Of a stretch of 64,000 nucleotides of DNA, positions 9,276 through 21,322 are shown piece by piece (positions within the stretch are counted from its first letter, which is position 1; each line of letters begins with the position of its first letter). Below the pieces are notes generated by a model. The model was not told where the DNA came from. It saw only the letters and a list, made by a program, of their open reading frames with translations, and did no database searches. Source of the stretch: Virgibacillus oceani (lineage in GTDB: Bacteria; Bacillota; Bacilli; Bacillales; Amphibacillaceae); NCBI RefSeq assembly GCF_014638995.1, contig NZ_BMFR01000014.1, forward strand, positions 33,321 to 97,320, written 5' to 3'. Both the position numbers and the translations under genes were made by a program.

Positions 9276-10046
9276 TTATTTTTTAATATTGAATAAAGAA
9301 AAAGCGTTTTCTGTTGTAATTTTACTAATTTCATCGAAAGGCATTTCCCTTAGTTCTGCTATCTTTTCTGCAACTAGTTTTACATACGCTGGCTCATTCC
9401 GTTTACCGCGATTGGGATGGGGTGCGAGAAACGGTGCATCGGTTTCTACTAATAAACGGTCAAGCGGCACCTGTACTGCGACTTCTTTAGGCAGTGGTGC
9501 ATTTTTAAAGGTAACGGGTCCGCCAAGTGATATATAAAAATTCATATCCAAACATGTTTGAACATACCGGGCAGAATCATTGTAACAATGCATAATTCCG
9601 CCTACTTGTTTGGCATCCTCTTCCTGCAAAATTTCGATGATGTCTCCCGTTGCTTCCCGGTTATGAATAATGATCGGCATCTTCACTTTTTTGGCAAGCC
9701 GGATTTGTTTGCGGAAAACTTCCTTTTGAATGTCTTTTGGTGACTTGTCCCAATGATAGTCAAGCCCCATTTCACCAATTGCAACGACTTTCGGGTGTGA
9801 GGATAGTTCCTCAATCCATGTCAGTTCTTCATCGGTCATATCAATTGCATCAACAGGATGCCAGCCAACTGCAGCGTAAATTGTTTCATTTTGCTCAGCA
9901 ATTTCAATTGCAAGCGGAATCGTTTCCCTGTCAAATCCAACTACAACCATATAGTTAACACCTGTGTCAAATGCACGTTTGATCACTTCTTCGCGATCTT
10001 CGGTAAATTGTCTTGCGTTTAAGTGTACGTGAGTGTCGAATAGCAT
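9276..10046 (-). CDS. tatD: TatD-family metal-dependent deoxyribonuclease (YabD)
   Basis: A TIM-barrel metallo-hydrolase of 256 residues. Metal-ligand motifs in order: DTHVHLN at residues 4-10, GEMGLDYHW near 90, IIHNREA near 125, MHCYND near 150 and ETDAPFLAP near 200. TatD enzymes have 3'-5' exonuclease activity on DNA and are linked to DNA quality control. It follows metS on the same strand with about 250 bases between, as yabD follows metS in B. subtilis. AAAGGAGC precedes the ATG. Confidence 0.95.
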   Translation of the reverse strand: MLFDTHVHLNARQFTEDREEVIKRAFDTGVNYMVVVGFDRETIPLAIEIAEQNETIYAAVGWHPVDAIDMTDEELTWIEELSSHPKVVAIGEMGLDYHWDKSPKDIQKEVFRKQIRLAKKVKMPIIIHNREATGDIIEILQEEDAKQVGGIMHCYNDSARYVQTCLDMNFYISLGGPVTFKNAPLPKEVAVQVPLDRLLVETDAPFLAPHPNRGKRNEPAYVKLVAEKIAELREMPFDEISKITTENAFSLFNIKK

Positions 10047-10249
10047 ACGATTGCTCCTTTATTTTTATAAGTAGTCAATTATAGCAGTTGTTTCTACTGT
10101 TTCAATCAATAATTAATGGTTAAATATCTGAAAAGCCAACCTTCATAAAGAATAGATTATTTCATAAAACCGCATTAAACCACGTGGCATTTAACGGTAA
10201 CTATGTGGCCAAAAAGCAACAAGGTTTATAAAATAGCCATTTCTTACAA

Positions 10250-10285
10250 CAAAAGGCCAATCCCTAAAAATTTAGGAATTTGACC
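10250..10285 (-). terminator. Terminator after metS
   Basis: Minus-strand GGTCAAATTCCTAAA pairs imperfectly with TTTAGGGATTGGCC, followed by TTTTG. It starts 12 bases after the metS stop. Confidence 0.65.
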
Positions 10286-10296
10286 CTTTTTACAAT

Positions 10297-12548
<2,252 letters not shown>

Positions 12549-12577
12549 TTGACACTTATGGTAAAGGTTGGTACTAT
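12549..12577 (+). promoter_or_regulatory. Sigma-A promoter of abrB
   Basis: TTGACA (12549-12554), 17 bases, TACTAT (12572-12577), about 67 bases before the abrB ATG. In B. subtilis abrB transcription is repressed by Spo0A~P and AbrB itself; no clear 0A box (TGTCGAA) was placed within the promoter, though a related CTGTCGAAAC lies at about 12590. Confidence 0.75.
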
Positions 12578-12644
12578 ATTGCTTAGAAACCTGTCGAAAC
12601 TTGACGAAATTCATTTTTTTACCTATGAGGGGAGAATAAAAAAC

Positions 12645-12923
12645 ATGAAGTCCACTGGAATTGTAAGAAAAGTTGATGAACTTGGCCGTGTTGTAATTCC
12701 AATTGAACTGCGACGTACACTTGATATTCATGAAAAAGACTCATTAGAAATTTACGTTGATAACGACAAAATTGTTTTGAAAAAATACACACCGAATATG
12801 ACATGCCATATTACTGGGGAAACATCCGATGAAAACTTTTCGCTTGCGGACGGTAAACTAGTACTTAGCCCTGAGGGAGCAAAAGAATTAATCGAAGAAA
12901 TCCAATCTAGATTAAACAAATAA
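12645..12923 (+). CDS. abrB: AbrB, transition-state regulator
   Basis: A 92-residue DNA-binding regulator that represses post-exponential genes during growth. The N-terminal swapped-hairpin DNA-binding domain (MKSTGIVRKVDELGRVVIPIELRR) includes the Arg residues that contact DNA. The C-terminal oligomerisation half carries the single Cys of TCHITGE. I use the ATG at 12645 with GGGGAG upstream; longer frames read through the promoter. The gene is opposite to its neighbours, as in B. subtilis. A CTGTCGAAAC sequence between promoter and gene resembles a Spo0A box (TGTCGAA), which would fit Spo0A control. Confidence 0.97.
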   Translation: MKSTGIVRKVDELGRVVIPIELRRTLDIHEKDSLEIYVDNDKIVLKKYTPNMTCHITGETSDENFSLADGKLVLSPEGAKELIEEIQSRLNK

Positions 12924-12945
12924 GCAGATAAAATGCAGATGTGCC

Positions 12946-12988
12946 AAAAGTGGCCAACGCTCTTTTTACTTAACGTTGGCCACTTTTT
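12946..12988. terminator. Bidirectional terminator between abrB and rsmI
   Basis: AAGTGGCCAACG and CGTTGGCCACTT form a 12-base-pair stem flanked by an A run and a T run. It serves abrB on the plus strand, and its right arm touches the rsmI stop on the minus strand. Confidence 0.85.
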
Positions 12989-13859
12989 AATTTTCTATAT
13001 GGTATGTTTGATATACCTCACGTTTTGGCATTTTTCGATCCACTGCTGCTTGTTTAATCGCGTCTTTACTTTTCATGTTCTCCTGTTCCATATAATGTGC
13101 TACATGATCGACTACTGACAGGTGGCTCCACCAAAGATCATGGCTTTCATCACTTACCTTACTTCCTTCAACTACAATGCAAAACTCACCTTTTAATTCC
13201 TTATCGTTTGTCCAAGATATTATTTCACTTGCAGTTCCGCGGACAAATTCTTCATATCTTTTTGTTAATTCCCTGGCAATAGCCAATTCCCGATCACCAA
13301 GCTGTTCATATATCGCTGAAATGGTTTCTTTTACCCGAAATGGTGATTCGTAAAATAGTAAAGTAGCTTTATGTACACCTAACCGTTCCAGCTCTCTAAG
13401 CTTATCTTTCTTTTTCCTTGGCAGAAACCCATAAAACAGAAATTCCGTTGATGGCAGCCCGGAGCCCACTAAAGCACATAACGCGGCATTTGCACCAGGT
13501 AATACCACAACAGGTAAATTTGATTCAACAGCCGCATTTATCAATTCATACCCTGGATCTGATATTCCGGGCATACCAGCATCGCTAACTATAGCTATCG
13601 ATTCTCCATTTTCTAATCGTACTAGCAGCTGCTGTCCTCTCACTTCTTTGTTGTGCTCATGATAACTAACTAATGGTGTGTTGATGTCAAAGTGATTCAG
13701 CAATTTTTTCGTATTTCGGGTATCCTCTGCTGCAATAACGGCAACGGTATGCAACGTATTTAGCGCCCTATATGTAATGTCCTCTAAGTTGCCGATTGGG
13801 GTAGGAACAACATATATTGTTCCACTGGCATGTTGCTCAAAGCTCTTTTGAACGTTCAT
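12987..13859 (-). CDS. rsmI: RsmI, 16S rRNA 2'-O-methyltransferase (YabC)
   Basis: SAM-dependent tetrapyrrole-methylase-fold enzyme that 2'-O-methylates C1402 of 16S rRNA. Family motifs: YVVPTPIGNLEDITYRA at residues 16-32, AAEDTRNTKKLL, YHEHN, and VSDAGMPGISDPG. 290 residues. An AGAAGGG ribosome site precedes the ATG. It overlaps the yazA end by 23 bases, so translation is probably coupled. Order yabA-yabB-yazA-rsmI is as in B. subtilis. Confidence 0.96.
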   Translation of the reverse strand: MNVQKSFEQHASGTIYVVPTPIGNLEDITYRALNTLHTVAVIAAEDTRNTKKLLNHFDINTPLVSYHEHNKEVRGQQLLVRLENGESIAIVSDAGMPGISDPGYELINAAVESNLPVVVLPGANAALCALVGSGLPSTEFLFYGFLPRKKKDKLRELERLGVHKATLLFYESPFRVKETISAIYEQLGDRELAIARELTKRYEEFVRGTASEIISWTNDKELKGEFCIVVEGSKVSDESHDLWWSHLSVVDHVAHYMEQENMKSKDAIKQAAVDRKMPKREVYQTYHIEN

Positions 13860-14130
13860 TCCGATTCCCTTCTTTCTTGGTCATCCGTATCAATTGATCT
13901 TTTTGGCGTCTGGAAAGCTGTTTAATTGCGTACTCACTTTGCATTGCTTCCTCTTTTGTAACAAATGATTTAACAAACACAATTTCAAATGGGCCCCTGC
14001 CTCTTGTATACTTTGCTCCTTTGCCTTCTTCATGCATACTGAGTCTTTTAGATAAATCATTTGTATATCCTGTATACAGCGTGTTATCTCTGCATTTTAA
14101 AATATATACAACATGCTCCTTATCTGCCAT
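13837..14130 (-). CDS. yazA: YazA, GIY-YIG nuclease-fold protein
   Basis: A 97-residue stand-alone GIY-YIG domain of the UPF0213 group. [24 protein letters not shown] supplies the (G/V)-Y-I...Y-x-G signature, and [14 protein letters not shown] follows. The cellular role of these small proteins is unknown; the fold is that of structure-specific endonucleases such as UvrC and SLX1. The ATG at 14130 ([11 protein letters not shown]) lies inside the end of yabB with an 11-base overlap. The longer frame would duplicate 120 bases of yabB and is not used. Confidence 0.93.
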   Translation of the reverse strand: MADKEHVVYILKCRDNTLYTGYTNDLSKRLSMHEEGKGAKYTRGRGPFEIVFVKSFVTKEEAMQSEYAIKQLSRRQKDQLIRMTKKEGNRNERSKEL

Positions 14131-14863
14131 AAATAATATCCTCTGCCTCTTTGGTATATGTGTTATCGTGATTATAAATATACAATGGCGGCAAGATGGT
14201 GAGATCCGCTTTCCCATCCCTGATTCCCTCAATAAGAAGCATATTAGCATCCCTTCCCATCTTCGGATAAACTAGCTGCATCCGTTTTGGTTCAAGCTTG
14301 TATTTTCGGAATAAGGATATAATGTCGACCAATCTGCCTGGCCTGTGAACCATCGCAACCTTACCTCCAGGTCTCACATACAGCTTACTTGCTTGTACAA
14401 CATCTTCTAACGAACAAAACACCTCATGTCTGGCAATTGTTAAGTATTCATTTTTATTATGCTCCATTTTACCCGGTGTACGAAAATACGGCGGGTTACA
14501 AGTGACCACATCGAAACTGCTCTGTTTTAAAATTTCCTGCATTTCCTTTAAGTCACCATGTATCATGTTGATCTGTTTTTCTAATTCATTCAATTTTACA
14601 TTTCTTGCTGCCATATCGAATAATCTTTTTTGAATTTCTACACCGCTGATATTGGCGTTTGTCCTTCTCGATAATAATAATGGGATAACACCATTTCCCG
14701 TGCACAGATCTAAAATCGTTCCTTTTTTGATAGGAACATAAGCAAAATGAGCAAGTAATACAGCATCAAGAGAAAAAGAGAAGGCAGACGGACTTTGAAT
14801 AATCTGCATCGTTTCTTCAGCTAATAAATAATCAAGTCGTTCATCATCAAATAGTTGTACCAT
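14120..14863 (-). CDS. TrmN6-like tRNA adenine methyltransferase (YabB)
   Basis: A 247-residue Rossmann-fold SAM methyltransferase. It shows the SAM loop [16 protein letters not shown] near residue 47 and the catalytic NPPYFR motif of N6-adenine methyltransferases ([10 protein letters not shown], near 120). Relatives modify A37 of tRNA-Val in E. coli (TrmN6/YfiC); the B. subtilis member is YabB. Exact substrate here is inferred. It is the second gene of the yabA-yabB-yazA-rsmI block, but a terminator-like hairpin separates it from yabA. Confidence 0.9.
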   Translation of the reverse strand: MVQLFDDERLDYLLAEETMQIIQSPSAFSFSLDAVLLAHFAYVPIKKGTILDLCTGNGVIPLLLSRRTNANISGVEIQKRLFDMAARNVKLNELEKQINMIHGDLKEMQEILKQSSFDVVTCNPPYFRTPGKMEHNKNEYLTIARHEVFCSLEDVVQASKLYVRPGGKVAMVHRPGRLVDIISLFRKYKLEPKRMQLVYPKMGRDANMLLIEGIRDGKADLTILPPLYIYNHDNTYTKEAEDIIYGR

Positions 14864-14962
14864 GTTATATTCCTTTCATACAGAACGCAGAAAGATATCG
14901 GGTTTGAAAAAATGGGGGAAATAGCCATTTTTCAATTTTTCAATCTCACGTTACATTTGATT

Positions 14963-15011
14963 GTAAAAAGCTGTCCCGCTTTGTCTTGTAAAAAGACATG
15001 GAGACAGCTTA
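14963..15011 (-). terminator. Terminator after yabA
   Basis: Minus-strand AAGCTGTC and GACAGCTT flank an inner GTCTT/AAGAC stem, followed by TTTTT. It is 12 bases after the yabA stop. A second hairpin (GAAAAAATGG/CCATTTTTC) lies at 14908-14933. Confidence 0.7.
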
Positions 15012-15022
15012 TATGTCATACT

Positions 15023-15376
15023 TTATTTCGTTTTGCTTAAGAAATCAAGACAGAATATGCAATCTTCATTTCGTCTTGGACTGCCAAATTCCAGGTTGCA
15101 AATATGAAAGCCTTCCTCGTAAAGCCTTGCTAAGTTATCATAGCCTTCTCCAGGTATTCCTTTTGACGGATGCTCCTGATAATCTAAATCCTCGATCTCC
15201 TCGCTGCTGCTATTAAGGCGATTACGCAGATGATGATTTTCCATGGCAAGGCGGTGGTTTTCCTCTAATAGTTCACCTAATTCTCCTTTTAAATCACCTA
15301 GTCGTTCATATAGTTCGCCAATTTGTGTTTCCATATCTGATACTTGGTCAAAAATATGTCGTTTACTTTTGTTCAC
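15023..15376 (-). CDS. yabA: YabA, replication initiation control protein
   Basis: A 117-residue negative regulator of replication initiation that bridges DnaA and the DnaN clamp. The N-terminal half is a coiled coil ([30 protein letters not shown]), the tetramerisation part. The C-terminal half carries the zinc-binding pattern ICNLEFG...CIFCLDFL with conserved Cys residues and a preceding His (GFHIC). It sits downstream of ricT and holB, as in B. subtilis. Here it acts on the dnaA and dnaN products encoded at the other end of the window. Confidence 0.96.
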   Translation of the reverse strand: MNKSKRHIFDQVSDMETQIGELYERLGDLKGELGELLEENHRLAMENHHLRNRLNSSSEEIEDLDYQEHPSKGIPGEGYDNLARLYEEGFHICNLEFGSPRRNEDCIFCLDFLSKTK

Positions 15377-15392
15377 GCCTCATTACACCCCA

Positions 15393-16229
15393 CTATTCTG
15401 TGGCTTGCGCTGTAATAATTCCCTCTTCGATTAGTTCATCTAATGTATATTCGATTACCCGTTCTTTTTCCGGTATTTCAATATGGATGACCCGCTCGAG
15501 GATGTTTAATCCGACCACTTTTCCATCACCAAACGGTGTATTAATAGTCTCGCCTAAATCAGGCAATACACGCTTGGCTGTTTCATAATCGTCATTTTCA
15601 TATTTTAGGCAGCACATCAATCGGCCGCATAAACCAGAAATTTTTGCTGGATTAAGCGAAAGATTTTGATCTTTTGCCATTTTAATAGACACTGGTTCAA
15701 AATCTCCTAAAAATGTTGAACAGCAAAGCATTCGTCCGCATGGGCCAATCCCGCCAAGCATTTTCGCCTCATCCCGGACACCAATTTGTCTAAGCTCAAT
15801 ACGTGTTTTAAACAGTGCAGCTAAGTCCTTAACCAAATTACGGAAGTCTACACGTCCATCCGCTGTGAAATAAAAAATTATTTTATTTCGATCAAATGTA
15901 TATTCTACATCAACTAAATTCATGTCCAGATTATGTTCGATAATTTTTTCTGAACATGTTTGAAAAGCTTCTCCTGCCCGTTCCTGGTTCTCGGCAACTG
16001 TCAGCTTGTCCTTTTCATCAGCTATTCGAATAACCTTCTTTAAAGGCAGCACGACATCTTCCTCATCAACCTGCTTGCTGGCAATGACAACCTTTCCAAA
16101 CTCAATGCCACGAATTGTTTCCACAATCACATAGCTATCTATAACAATATCATGACCACTTGGATCAAAATAATATATTTTACCCGCCTTTTTAAAGCGA
16201 ACCCCAATCACTTCAACCAATTTTCTCAC
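15393..16229 (-). CDS. ricT: RicT (YaaT), RNA-processing and sporulation regulator
   Basis: Member of the PSP1/RicT family, 278 residues. In B. subtilis RicT works with RicA and RicF as an iron-sulphur-containing complex that assists RNase Y mRNA processing and affects Spo0A phosphorylation. The Cys-rich core is intact: GGIGPCGRMLCCSTFLGDF near 160 and ISGLCGRLMCCLKYE near 200. The ATG overlaps the stop of holB by four bases, a translational-coupling arrangement. Confidence 0.96.
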   Translation of the reverse strand: MRKLVEVIGVRFKKAGKIYYFDPSGHDIVIDSYVIVETIRGIEFGKVVIASKQVDEEDVVLPLKKVIRIADEKDKLTVAENQERAGEAFQTCSEKIIEHNLDMNLVDVEYTFDRNKIIFYFTADGRVDFRNLVKDLAALFKTRIELRQIGVRDEAKMLGGIGPCGRMLCCSTFLGDFEPVSIKMAKDQNLSLNPAKISGLCGRLMCCLKYENDDYETAKRVLPDLGETINTPFGDGKVVGLNILERVIHIEIPEKERVIEYTLDELIEEGIITAQATE

Positions 16230-17215
16230 CTCTGTATTTGAAGTGTAAGCTGTTCCATCACTAATGCTGGATGAACATTTTGCTTTAGTTTTCGTTTCGC
16301 CTGCAATATGGTATGTAAGATAGATAATAGTTTTTCCTGTGAAAAAACCATACTAGCCTTTTCCAGTTTTGCATTATCACTAGTAAAAACAACCATTGCC
16401 CCTTCATTACCCATATGATAATAAAGAATATCTTTAAATGCTAACAGCAATAAATCCAATCCTTGTTCAAGCTGGTGCCTTTCTTTAAAATGAGATAACC
16501 AACTATTATGAATAAATAAAAAAGCATCAGCAGGCTTTGTTGAAAACATTTCTATTAATTGTACCATTAACTTTCTAGCTTGCGCAAACCACTCATCTTG
16601 ATTCAAACCGACTGCTTCATCAAAATTATTTGTTAATGCACTAAAAAGTCTTGCACTCCCCGCCGATATACCAGATTCGATTAATTGCCGTTCAAAAAGT
16701 TGGCTATTTAATGGCTGTAAATCTATGATTTGGCAGCGTGAGCGAATGGTTGAAATTATCGATTGACCATTTTCTGTAAGCATAATAGCAGTAGTTTCTT
16801 TACTAGGTTCTTCTAAAAATTTTAAGATGCGATTTGCTGCGTTGGCAGTTAGGGTGTCAGCATCTTTAATGATGTACACCTTTCGATTTGATTCTAGGCC
16901 TGAGTATGAAAACTCTTTTTGCAATTGATCGATTTGATCTTTCTTAATGGATAAGCCATCTGGTTCAATCCAATGAACATCGGGATGGTTACCGGAAGCT
17001 ATCCGTTTACAGGCATTACATTGCTGACATGGTTCTGTACCATTGATATTTTCGCAAAACAGATATTTTGCAAGTAACGTAGCAATTTCTTCTTTCCCAG
17101 TGCCACGTTCCCCTTGAATTAAATAGGCGTGGGATATACGATTTTTCATTATGCTATTCGTTATTATTCTGCTCGCCAATGGCTGAACCTCGGCTACGTC
17201 TGACCATGTCCTCAT
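16226..17215 (-). CDS. holB: HolB, DNA polymerase III delta-prime subunit
   Basis: Clamp-loader subunit, 329 residues. AAA+ features: Walker-A-like GERGTGKEEIAT near residue 35, the zinc module CENINGTEPCQQCNACKRI, and sensor-1 region LKFLEEPSKETTAIML. The GKE in place of GKT/S at the P-loop fits a delta-prime that does not hydrolyse ATP. It overlaps ricT by four bases and follows yaaR, as in B. subtilis. Confidence 0.94.
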   Translation of the reverse strand: MRTWSDVAEVQPLASRIITNSIMKNRISHAYLIQGERGTGKEEIATLLAKYLFCENINGTEPCQQCNACKRIASGNHPDVHWIEPDGLSIKKDQIDQLQKEFSYSGLESNRKVYIIKDADTLTANAANRILKFLEEPSKETTAIMLTENGQSIISTIRSRCQIIDLQPLNSQLFERQLIESGISAGSARLFSALTNNFDEAVGLNQDEWFAQARKLMVQLIEMFSTKPADAFLFIHNSWLSHFKERHQLEQGLDLLLLAFKDILYYHMGNEGAMVVFTSDNAKLEKASMVFSQEKLLSILHTILQAKRKLKQNVHPALVMEQLTLQIQR

Positions 17216-17234
17216 CGTTTCCCATCCTTGTATG

Positions 17235-17672
17235 CTAAGTATATAAATTTATTAGAAGCCCTTTGATTTCACCTATGATCCCTAGTAAATCAACGGTTTT
17301 CTGTTCCTGATTCATAATTTCTTCCGTTAGTTCAACAAGCTTTTCATCTACTTCTTTGACAATGGCTAATTTACGGTTTTGTCCATCCAAGCTGAAGCCG
17401 TACGATTTCTGTAAATCAAGTCCATTATAAACAGTTTCTTTTAAAAAGCCTTTCACCAGGCGTTTGAATTTGACCAAATCCCGGAATGAACGAAATCGGG
17501 CAAGTTTATCTCCCTGTGCGGTAATGTCCTTCATTAATTGCTGAAGCTCCTGCTGCTTCAGCTTTTGTGTTTGGGACTGAACTATGCCGTCAAATGTCTG
17601 CTGACCTGTCGCTGTTCGAACGTTTTTTGTTGTTGTTTCTATTTGTGAACGCATTTCCTGACTTATTTTCAT
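17235..17672 (-). CDS. yaaR: YaaR, DUF327 family protein
   Basis: A 145-residue protein of the DUF327 family, function unknown. It is predicted mostly helical with a basic middle (FRSFRDLVKFKRLVKGFLKETVYNGLDLQKSYG). No signal peptide or membrane segment. It is conserved between darA and holB in Bacillaceae, and the context suggests co-expression with replication and tmk genes only by position. The start has GGAGGGA upstream. Confidence 0.9.
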   Translation of the reverse strand: MKISQEMRSQIETTTKNVRTATGQQTFDGIVQSQTQKLKQQELQQLMKDITAQGDKLARFRSFRDLVKFKRLVKGFLKETVYNGLDLQKSYGFSLDGQNRKLAIVKEVDEKLVELTEEIMNQEQKTVDLLGIIGEIKGLLINLYT

Positions 17673-17714
17673 AGGATCAGTCCCTCCTTAGGATGTGGCT
17701 AGGCTAACCTTGTT

Positions 17715-18693
<979 letters not shown>

Positions 18694-18697
<4 letters not shown>

Positions 18698-20130
18698 GTA
18701 ACTTCTTCTCCTTTAAAAACGCCAATACCCTTATTTAAATCACGATGCTGTATCGTAACACCTTGTTCGAGTAATTGTTCGATTATTTCTATATGTTCAG
18801 TTGTAATTATTTCACCCTTTAATATCAAGGGGATTCCAGGTGGATATGGAATTATTGCTTCCGCTGCTATATATCCTGTTCCCTCTTTTAACGGTACATA
18901 TACAGGCTGTAATTGATTCATCGTTTGATAGGATACTGCTAGTTTCTGTATAGGCTTTACAAATAACCTTCCTATATCTATTGTAGCATGATACGAGCTG
19001 ATTTTTAATTGTTCCTTGATTCTTTTTATCGCACGGTTTAATTTGGAATGTTCATTGAACGGGGCGAGTCCATGAATAAACAGTACCTGATTATGGGTTG
19101 CAAGCTCCGGGTAAATCCCTTCTTTTTCAAACGCTTGCGCCACATCATGGCCAGATAACCCATCCTTTACTTGAATGATTATTTTTAGTAAATCATCCGT
19201 TTCCACATAGGTTAAGAGATCCCAGACATCATTAGATTGCATTAACTCTCTAACCTGATAGACACTTGCTTGTATGTTTTCCAATTCAATCGGCGTCAGC
19301 CCTGCTAAAAAGGAACGCGCAATATCGAGCGATGCCATCAAAGGATAGGAAGGGCTGCTTGATTGCAGCATTTGTAAATAATGTGCGATCTTTCCCATTT
19401 CGATACGCGTAGACTTGATATGTAAAAATGAACTCATGGTCATAGCAGGGGCCATTTTATGTGCGGATTGAACGACTACATCGGCTCCAAGATCTAAAGA
19501 TGATGAAGGAAACAGTTCCCCAAGTGAAAAATGTACCCCATGTGCCTCATCAACAAGCACTGGTATATTATGTTTATGTGCTATTTCTATCATTTGTTTT
19601 ATCGCATATGTTTTTCCGAAATAATCAGGATAGGTTAACACTACCGCTTTAGCATCACTGTTTTCCTCGAGTGCCTGCTTAAGCGTTGCTAAATTTGGTG
19701 CTGTGTAACGGTCAACAGATTTATCATATTCTGGATTGATGAAAACAGGCATAGCCCCGCTTAATTCTAACCCATTAATAATGGATTTATGACAATTGCG
19801 CTGGACAATGATTTTATCTCCGGCATTACAAGCAGCCAGAATCATGGCTAAATTTCCAGCAGTACTCCCGCCAACAAGAAAGAATGTGTGATCAGCTCCA
19901 AAAAAGTCTGCAGCTAATTTTTCCGCTTCGGTAATGACCCCACTTGGCGCATGTAAATCGTCTAACCCAGTTAATTCTGTTAAGTCGAGGGGTAATAGCT
20001 GATCATAGCTTTCGATTGCTTTCTCCGGAAAAATTGCGCCGTTTTTATGCCCTGGAACATGGAATGAAACTGGATTTTGCTTGCTAAATTCGGATAGTTT
20101 TTGGAATAGTGGTATAGATTTATGGTTCAT
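18694..20130 (-). CDS. yaaO: PLP-dependent Orn/Lys/Arg decarboxylase family protein (YaaO-like)
   Basis: Fold-type I PLP enzyme of about 478 residues related to bacterial arginine/lysine/ornithine decarboxylases. Seen: FHVPGHKNG near the N terminus, GGSTAGN, VDEAHGVHF and the PLP-lysine motif QSAHKMAPAMTMSSF. The substrate cannot be fixed from sequence; arginine (SpeA-like) or lysine are candidates. I use the ATG at 20130, which has GGACGGAG six bases upstream; an ATG eight codons earlier lacks a ribosome site. It overlaps tmk by four bases. Confidence 0.88.
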
Positions 20131-20171
20131 AATGTCTCCGTCCTCTTTTTTCATCTACATTTATATTATGG

Positions 20172-20208
20172 CAACAAAAAAAGCCTTTGTAAATTCGCTA
20201 CAAAGACC
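20172..20208 (-). terminator. Terminator after csfB
   Basis: Minus-strand GTCTTTGTA and TACAAAGGC-type arms pair around a short loop and run into seven T. It lies between csfB with its trailing repeat and the decarboxylase start. Confidence 0.7.
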
Positions 20209-20210
20209 TT

Positions 20211-20287
20211 AAGAAAAGCGCAATTGCCTTGTTCACCCCCGACAAGTCTAAGTAAAACCTCAAGGGGGCCGGCTACTTTCGCTAGAC
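20211..20287. repeat. Palindromic structured repeat, copy B (internally deleted)
   Basis: AAGAAAAGCGCAATTGCCTT opens like copy A. CACCCCCGACAAGTCTAAG, then CAAGGGGGCC and GCTAGACA, match the outer arms of the family. The central arms found in other copies are missing, so this looks like a collapsed copy. It lies just past the csfB stop. Confidence 0.6.
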
Positions 20288-20297
20288 ATATGGAAAT

Positions 20298-20489
20298 CTA
20301 TGAATATAATTTTGGTTGATTCATGTTTTTTAACTTTTCCAGATAATAATGATACTTTTCTTCTCTTGGCTCTGTGTGAATCATGTTTCGTTCACATTCA
20401 CAGCAAATAAATAGTTTGTATAAGTGAATTCCTTGTTCCTTTTCTTCCTCGCAAATGCCACAACGTTCATGAATAATAGTTTGTTTCAT
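20298..20489 (-). CDS. csfB: CsfB/Gin, anti-sigma-G (and sigma-E) factor
   Basis: A 63-residue zinc-finger-like protein that blocks premature sigma-G activity in the forespore. Two Cys pairs, CGICEEEKEQG and CCECERN, give the Gin zinc-binding pattern. GGAGGTGGGGAG precedes the ATG. A near-perfect sigma-F promoter lies 21 bases upstream of the start, agreeing with known sigma-F expression of csfB in B. subtilis. xpaC and yaaN, which follow it in B. subtilis, are absent. Confidence 0.94.
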   Translation of the reverse strand: MKQTIIHERCGICEEEKEQGIHLYKLFICCECERNMIHTEPREEKYHYYLEKLKNMNQPKLYS

Positions 20490-20509
20490 CTCCCCACCTC
20501 CGTTAGCTT

Positions 20510-20538
20510 AGTATCTCCTAATCTAACGAAATATATAC
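20510..20538 (-). promoter_or_regulatory. Sigma-F promoter of csfB
   Basis: Minus-strand GTATA (20534-20538), 15 bases, GGAGATACT (20510-20518). This matches the sigma-F consensus GYATA-N15-GGNNANAMT at every defined position. Confidence 0.85.
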
Positions 20539-20911
20539 ATGCAATCTTTGAATCAAAGAAACTTTCTTATTCTTTACTATATGTAGAAAGTGCTTGGTTG
20601 TTTCCACATCTTAAGCACCAAAATAAACCTGGACAGCTTTAGTTAACTTAAAATAGAAAGAAATTAATAGTATGAAAAGAACAAGACTCCAAAGAATAAA
20701 ACGCAAATATGATCAATCATTGGGTTAAGGATATAAAAATTCAATAGATATCATAAACCATAAAGTAATCAAAATATTTTTATTAACACGAAGAATATTT
20801 ACTAATTTTTCAAATTTATTGTAGAAAATGTATCATTACTTTAGTAGGATTAAAGATAATAAATTAATTAAAAATAGTAGTTTGGATCTGTTCCAAAAGG
20901 GGGAATGATAT
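20539..20911. other. AT-rich intergenic region upstream of the broken gene
   Basis: About 370 bases of very AT-rich sequence with no recognised gene, RNA or terminator. A GGGGG ribosome-site-like run at its right end belongs to the frameshifted gene that follows. Confidence 0.4.
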
Positions 20912-21263
20912 TTGTTTAAACGAACAAAGCATTCTAAAAAACAAATTGAATATGAAAAGGTAATTTTCGAGATGTTTTACCATCGCGTATACAAGTCTGC
21001 TTGAATTTAATTCAAAGAAAAATTATCCAACCGTATTAGATTTAAAAATTCCTCCTCAGTATATGCCTAAATATACAAGAACTGTTGAAGGTCATATTCT
21101 TAATGTGTCTGGTTATGATACTAGAACTGCTCCTGCACGAATACGTTTGACCGATCCATTTGATCAGGGCAATAGAGGAGTTACTCTTGGAAATGTTTGG
21201 CATCCTCATCGCGGTGTTTATGATGCTAACAGTGCACACTTTAGAAGAGCAATGATTTGGTAA
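20912..21263 (+). pseudogene. Frameshifted small gene of unknown function
   Basis: A TTG start at 20912 with GGGGG upstream opens a frame (MFKRTKHSKKQIEYEKVIFEM) that stops at 21004. The plus-one frame continues without a break as FTIAYTSLLEFNSKKNYPTV to the stop at 21263. One extra T in the TTTT at 20975-20978 explains the shift; repairing it gives a 116-residue protein ending HFRRAMIW. I recognise no family. It sits with the lipoprotein gene in a patch not found at this place in B. subtilis. A sequencing error in the homopolymer would restore the gene. Confidence 0.55.
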
Positions 21264-21267
21264 AAAA

Positions 21268-21302
21268 AATGGACTCGTCATTAAACTAATGACGGGTTCC
21301 TA
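21268..21302 (+). terminator. Probable terminator after the frameshifted gene
   Basis: ACTCGTCATTA and TAATGACGGGT pair around AAC, followed by TCCTATTTTA. It lies just past the stop at 21263. The T run is weak. Confidence 0.55.
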
Positions 21303-21322
21303 TTTTATGGAGTTGATAAAAC

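Noticed and set aside
20912..21004. Remnant of an ECF sigma factor (VIFEMFYHRVYKSA looks like region 2)
   Set aside because: The downstream frame joins naturally after removing one T and gives a non-sigma protein, so the resemblance is probably chance.
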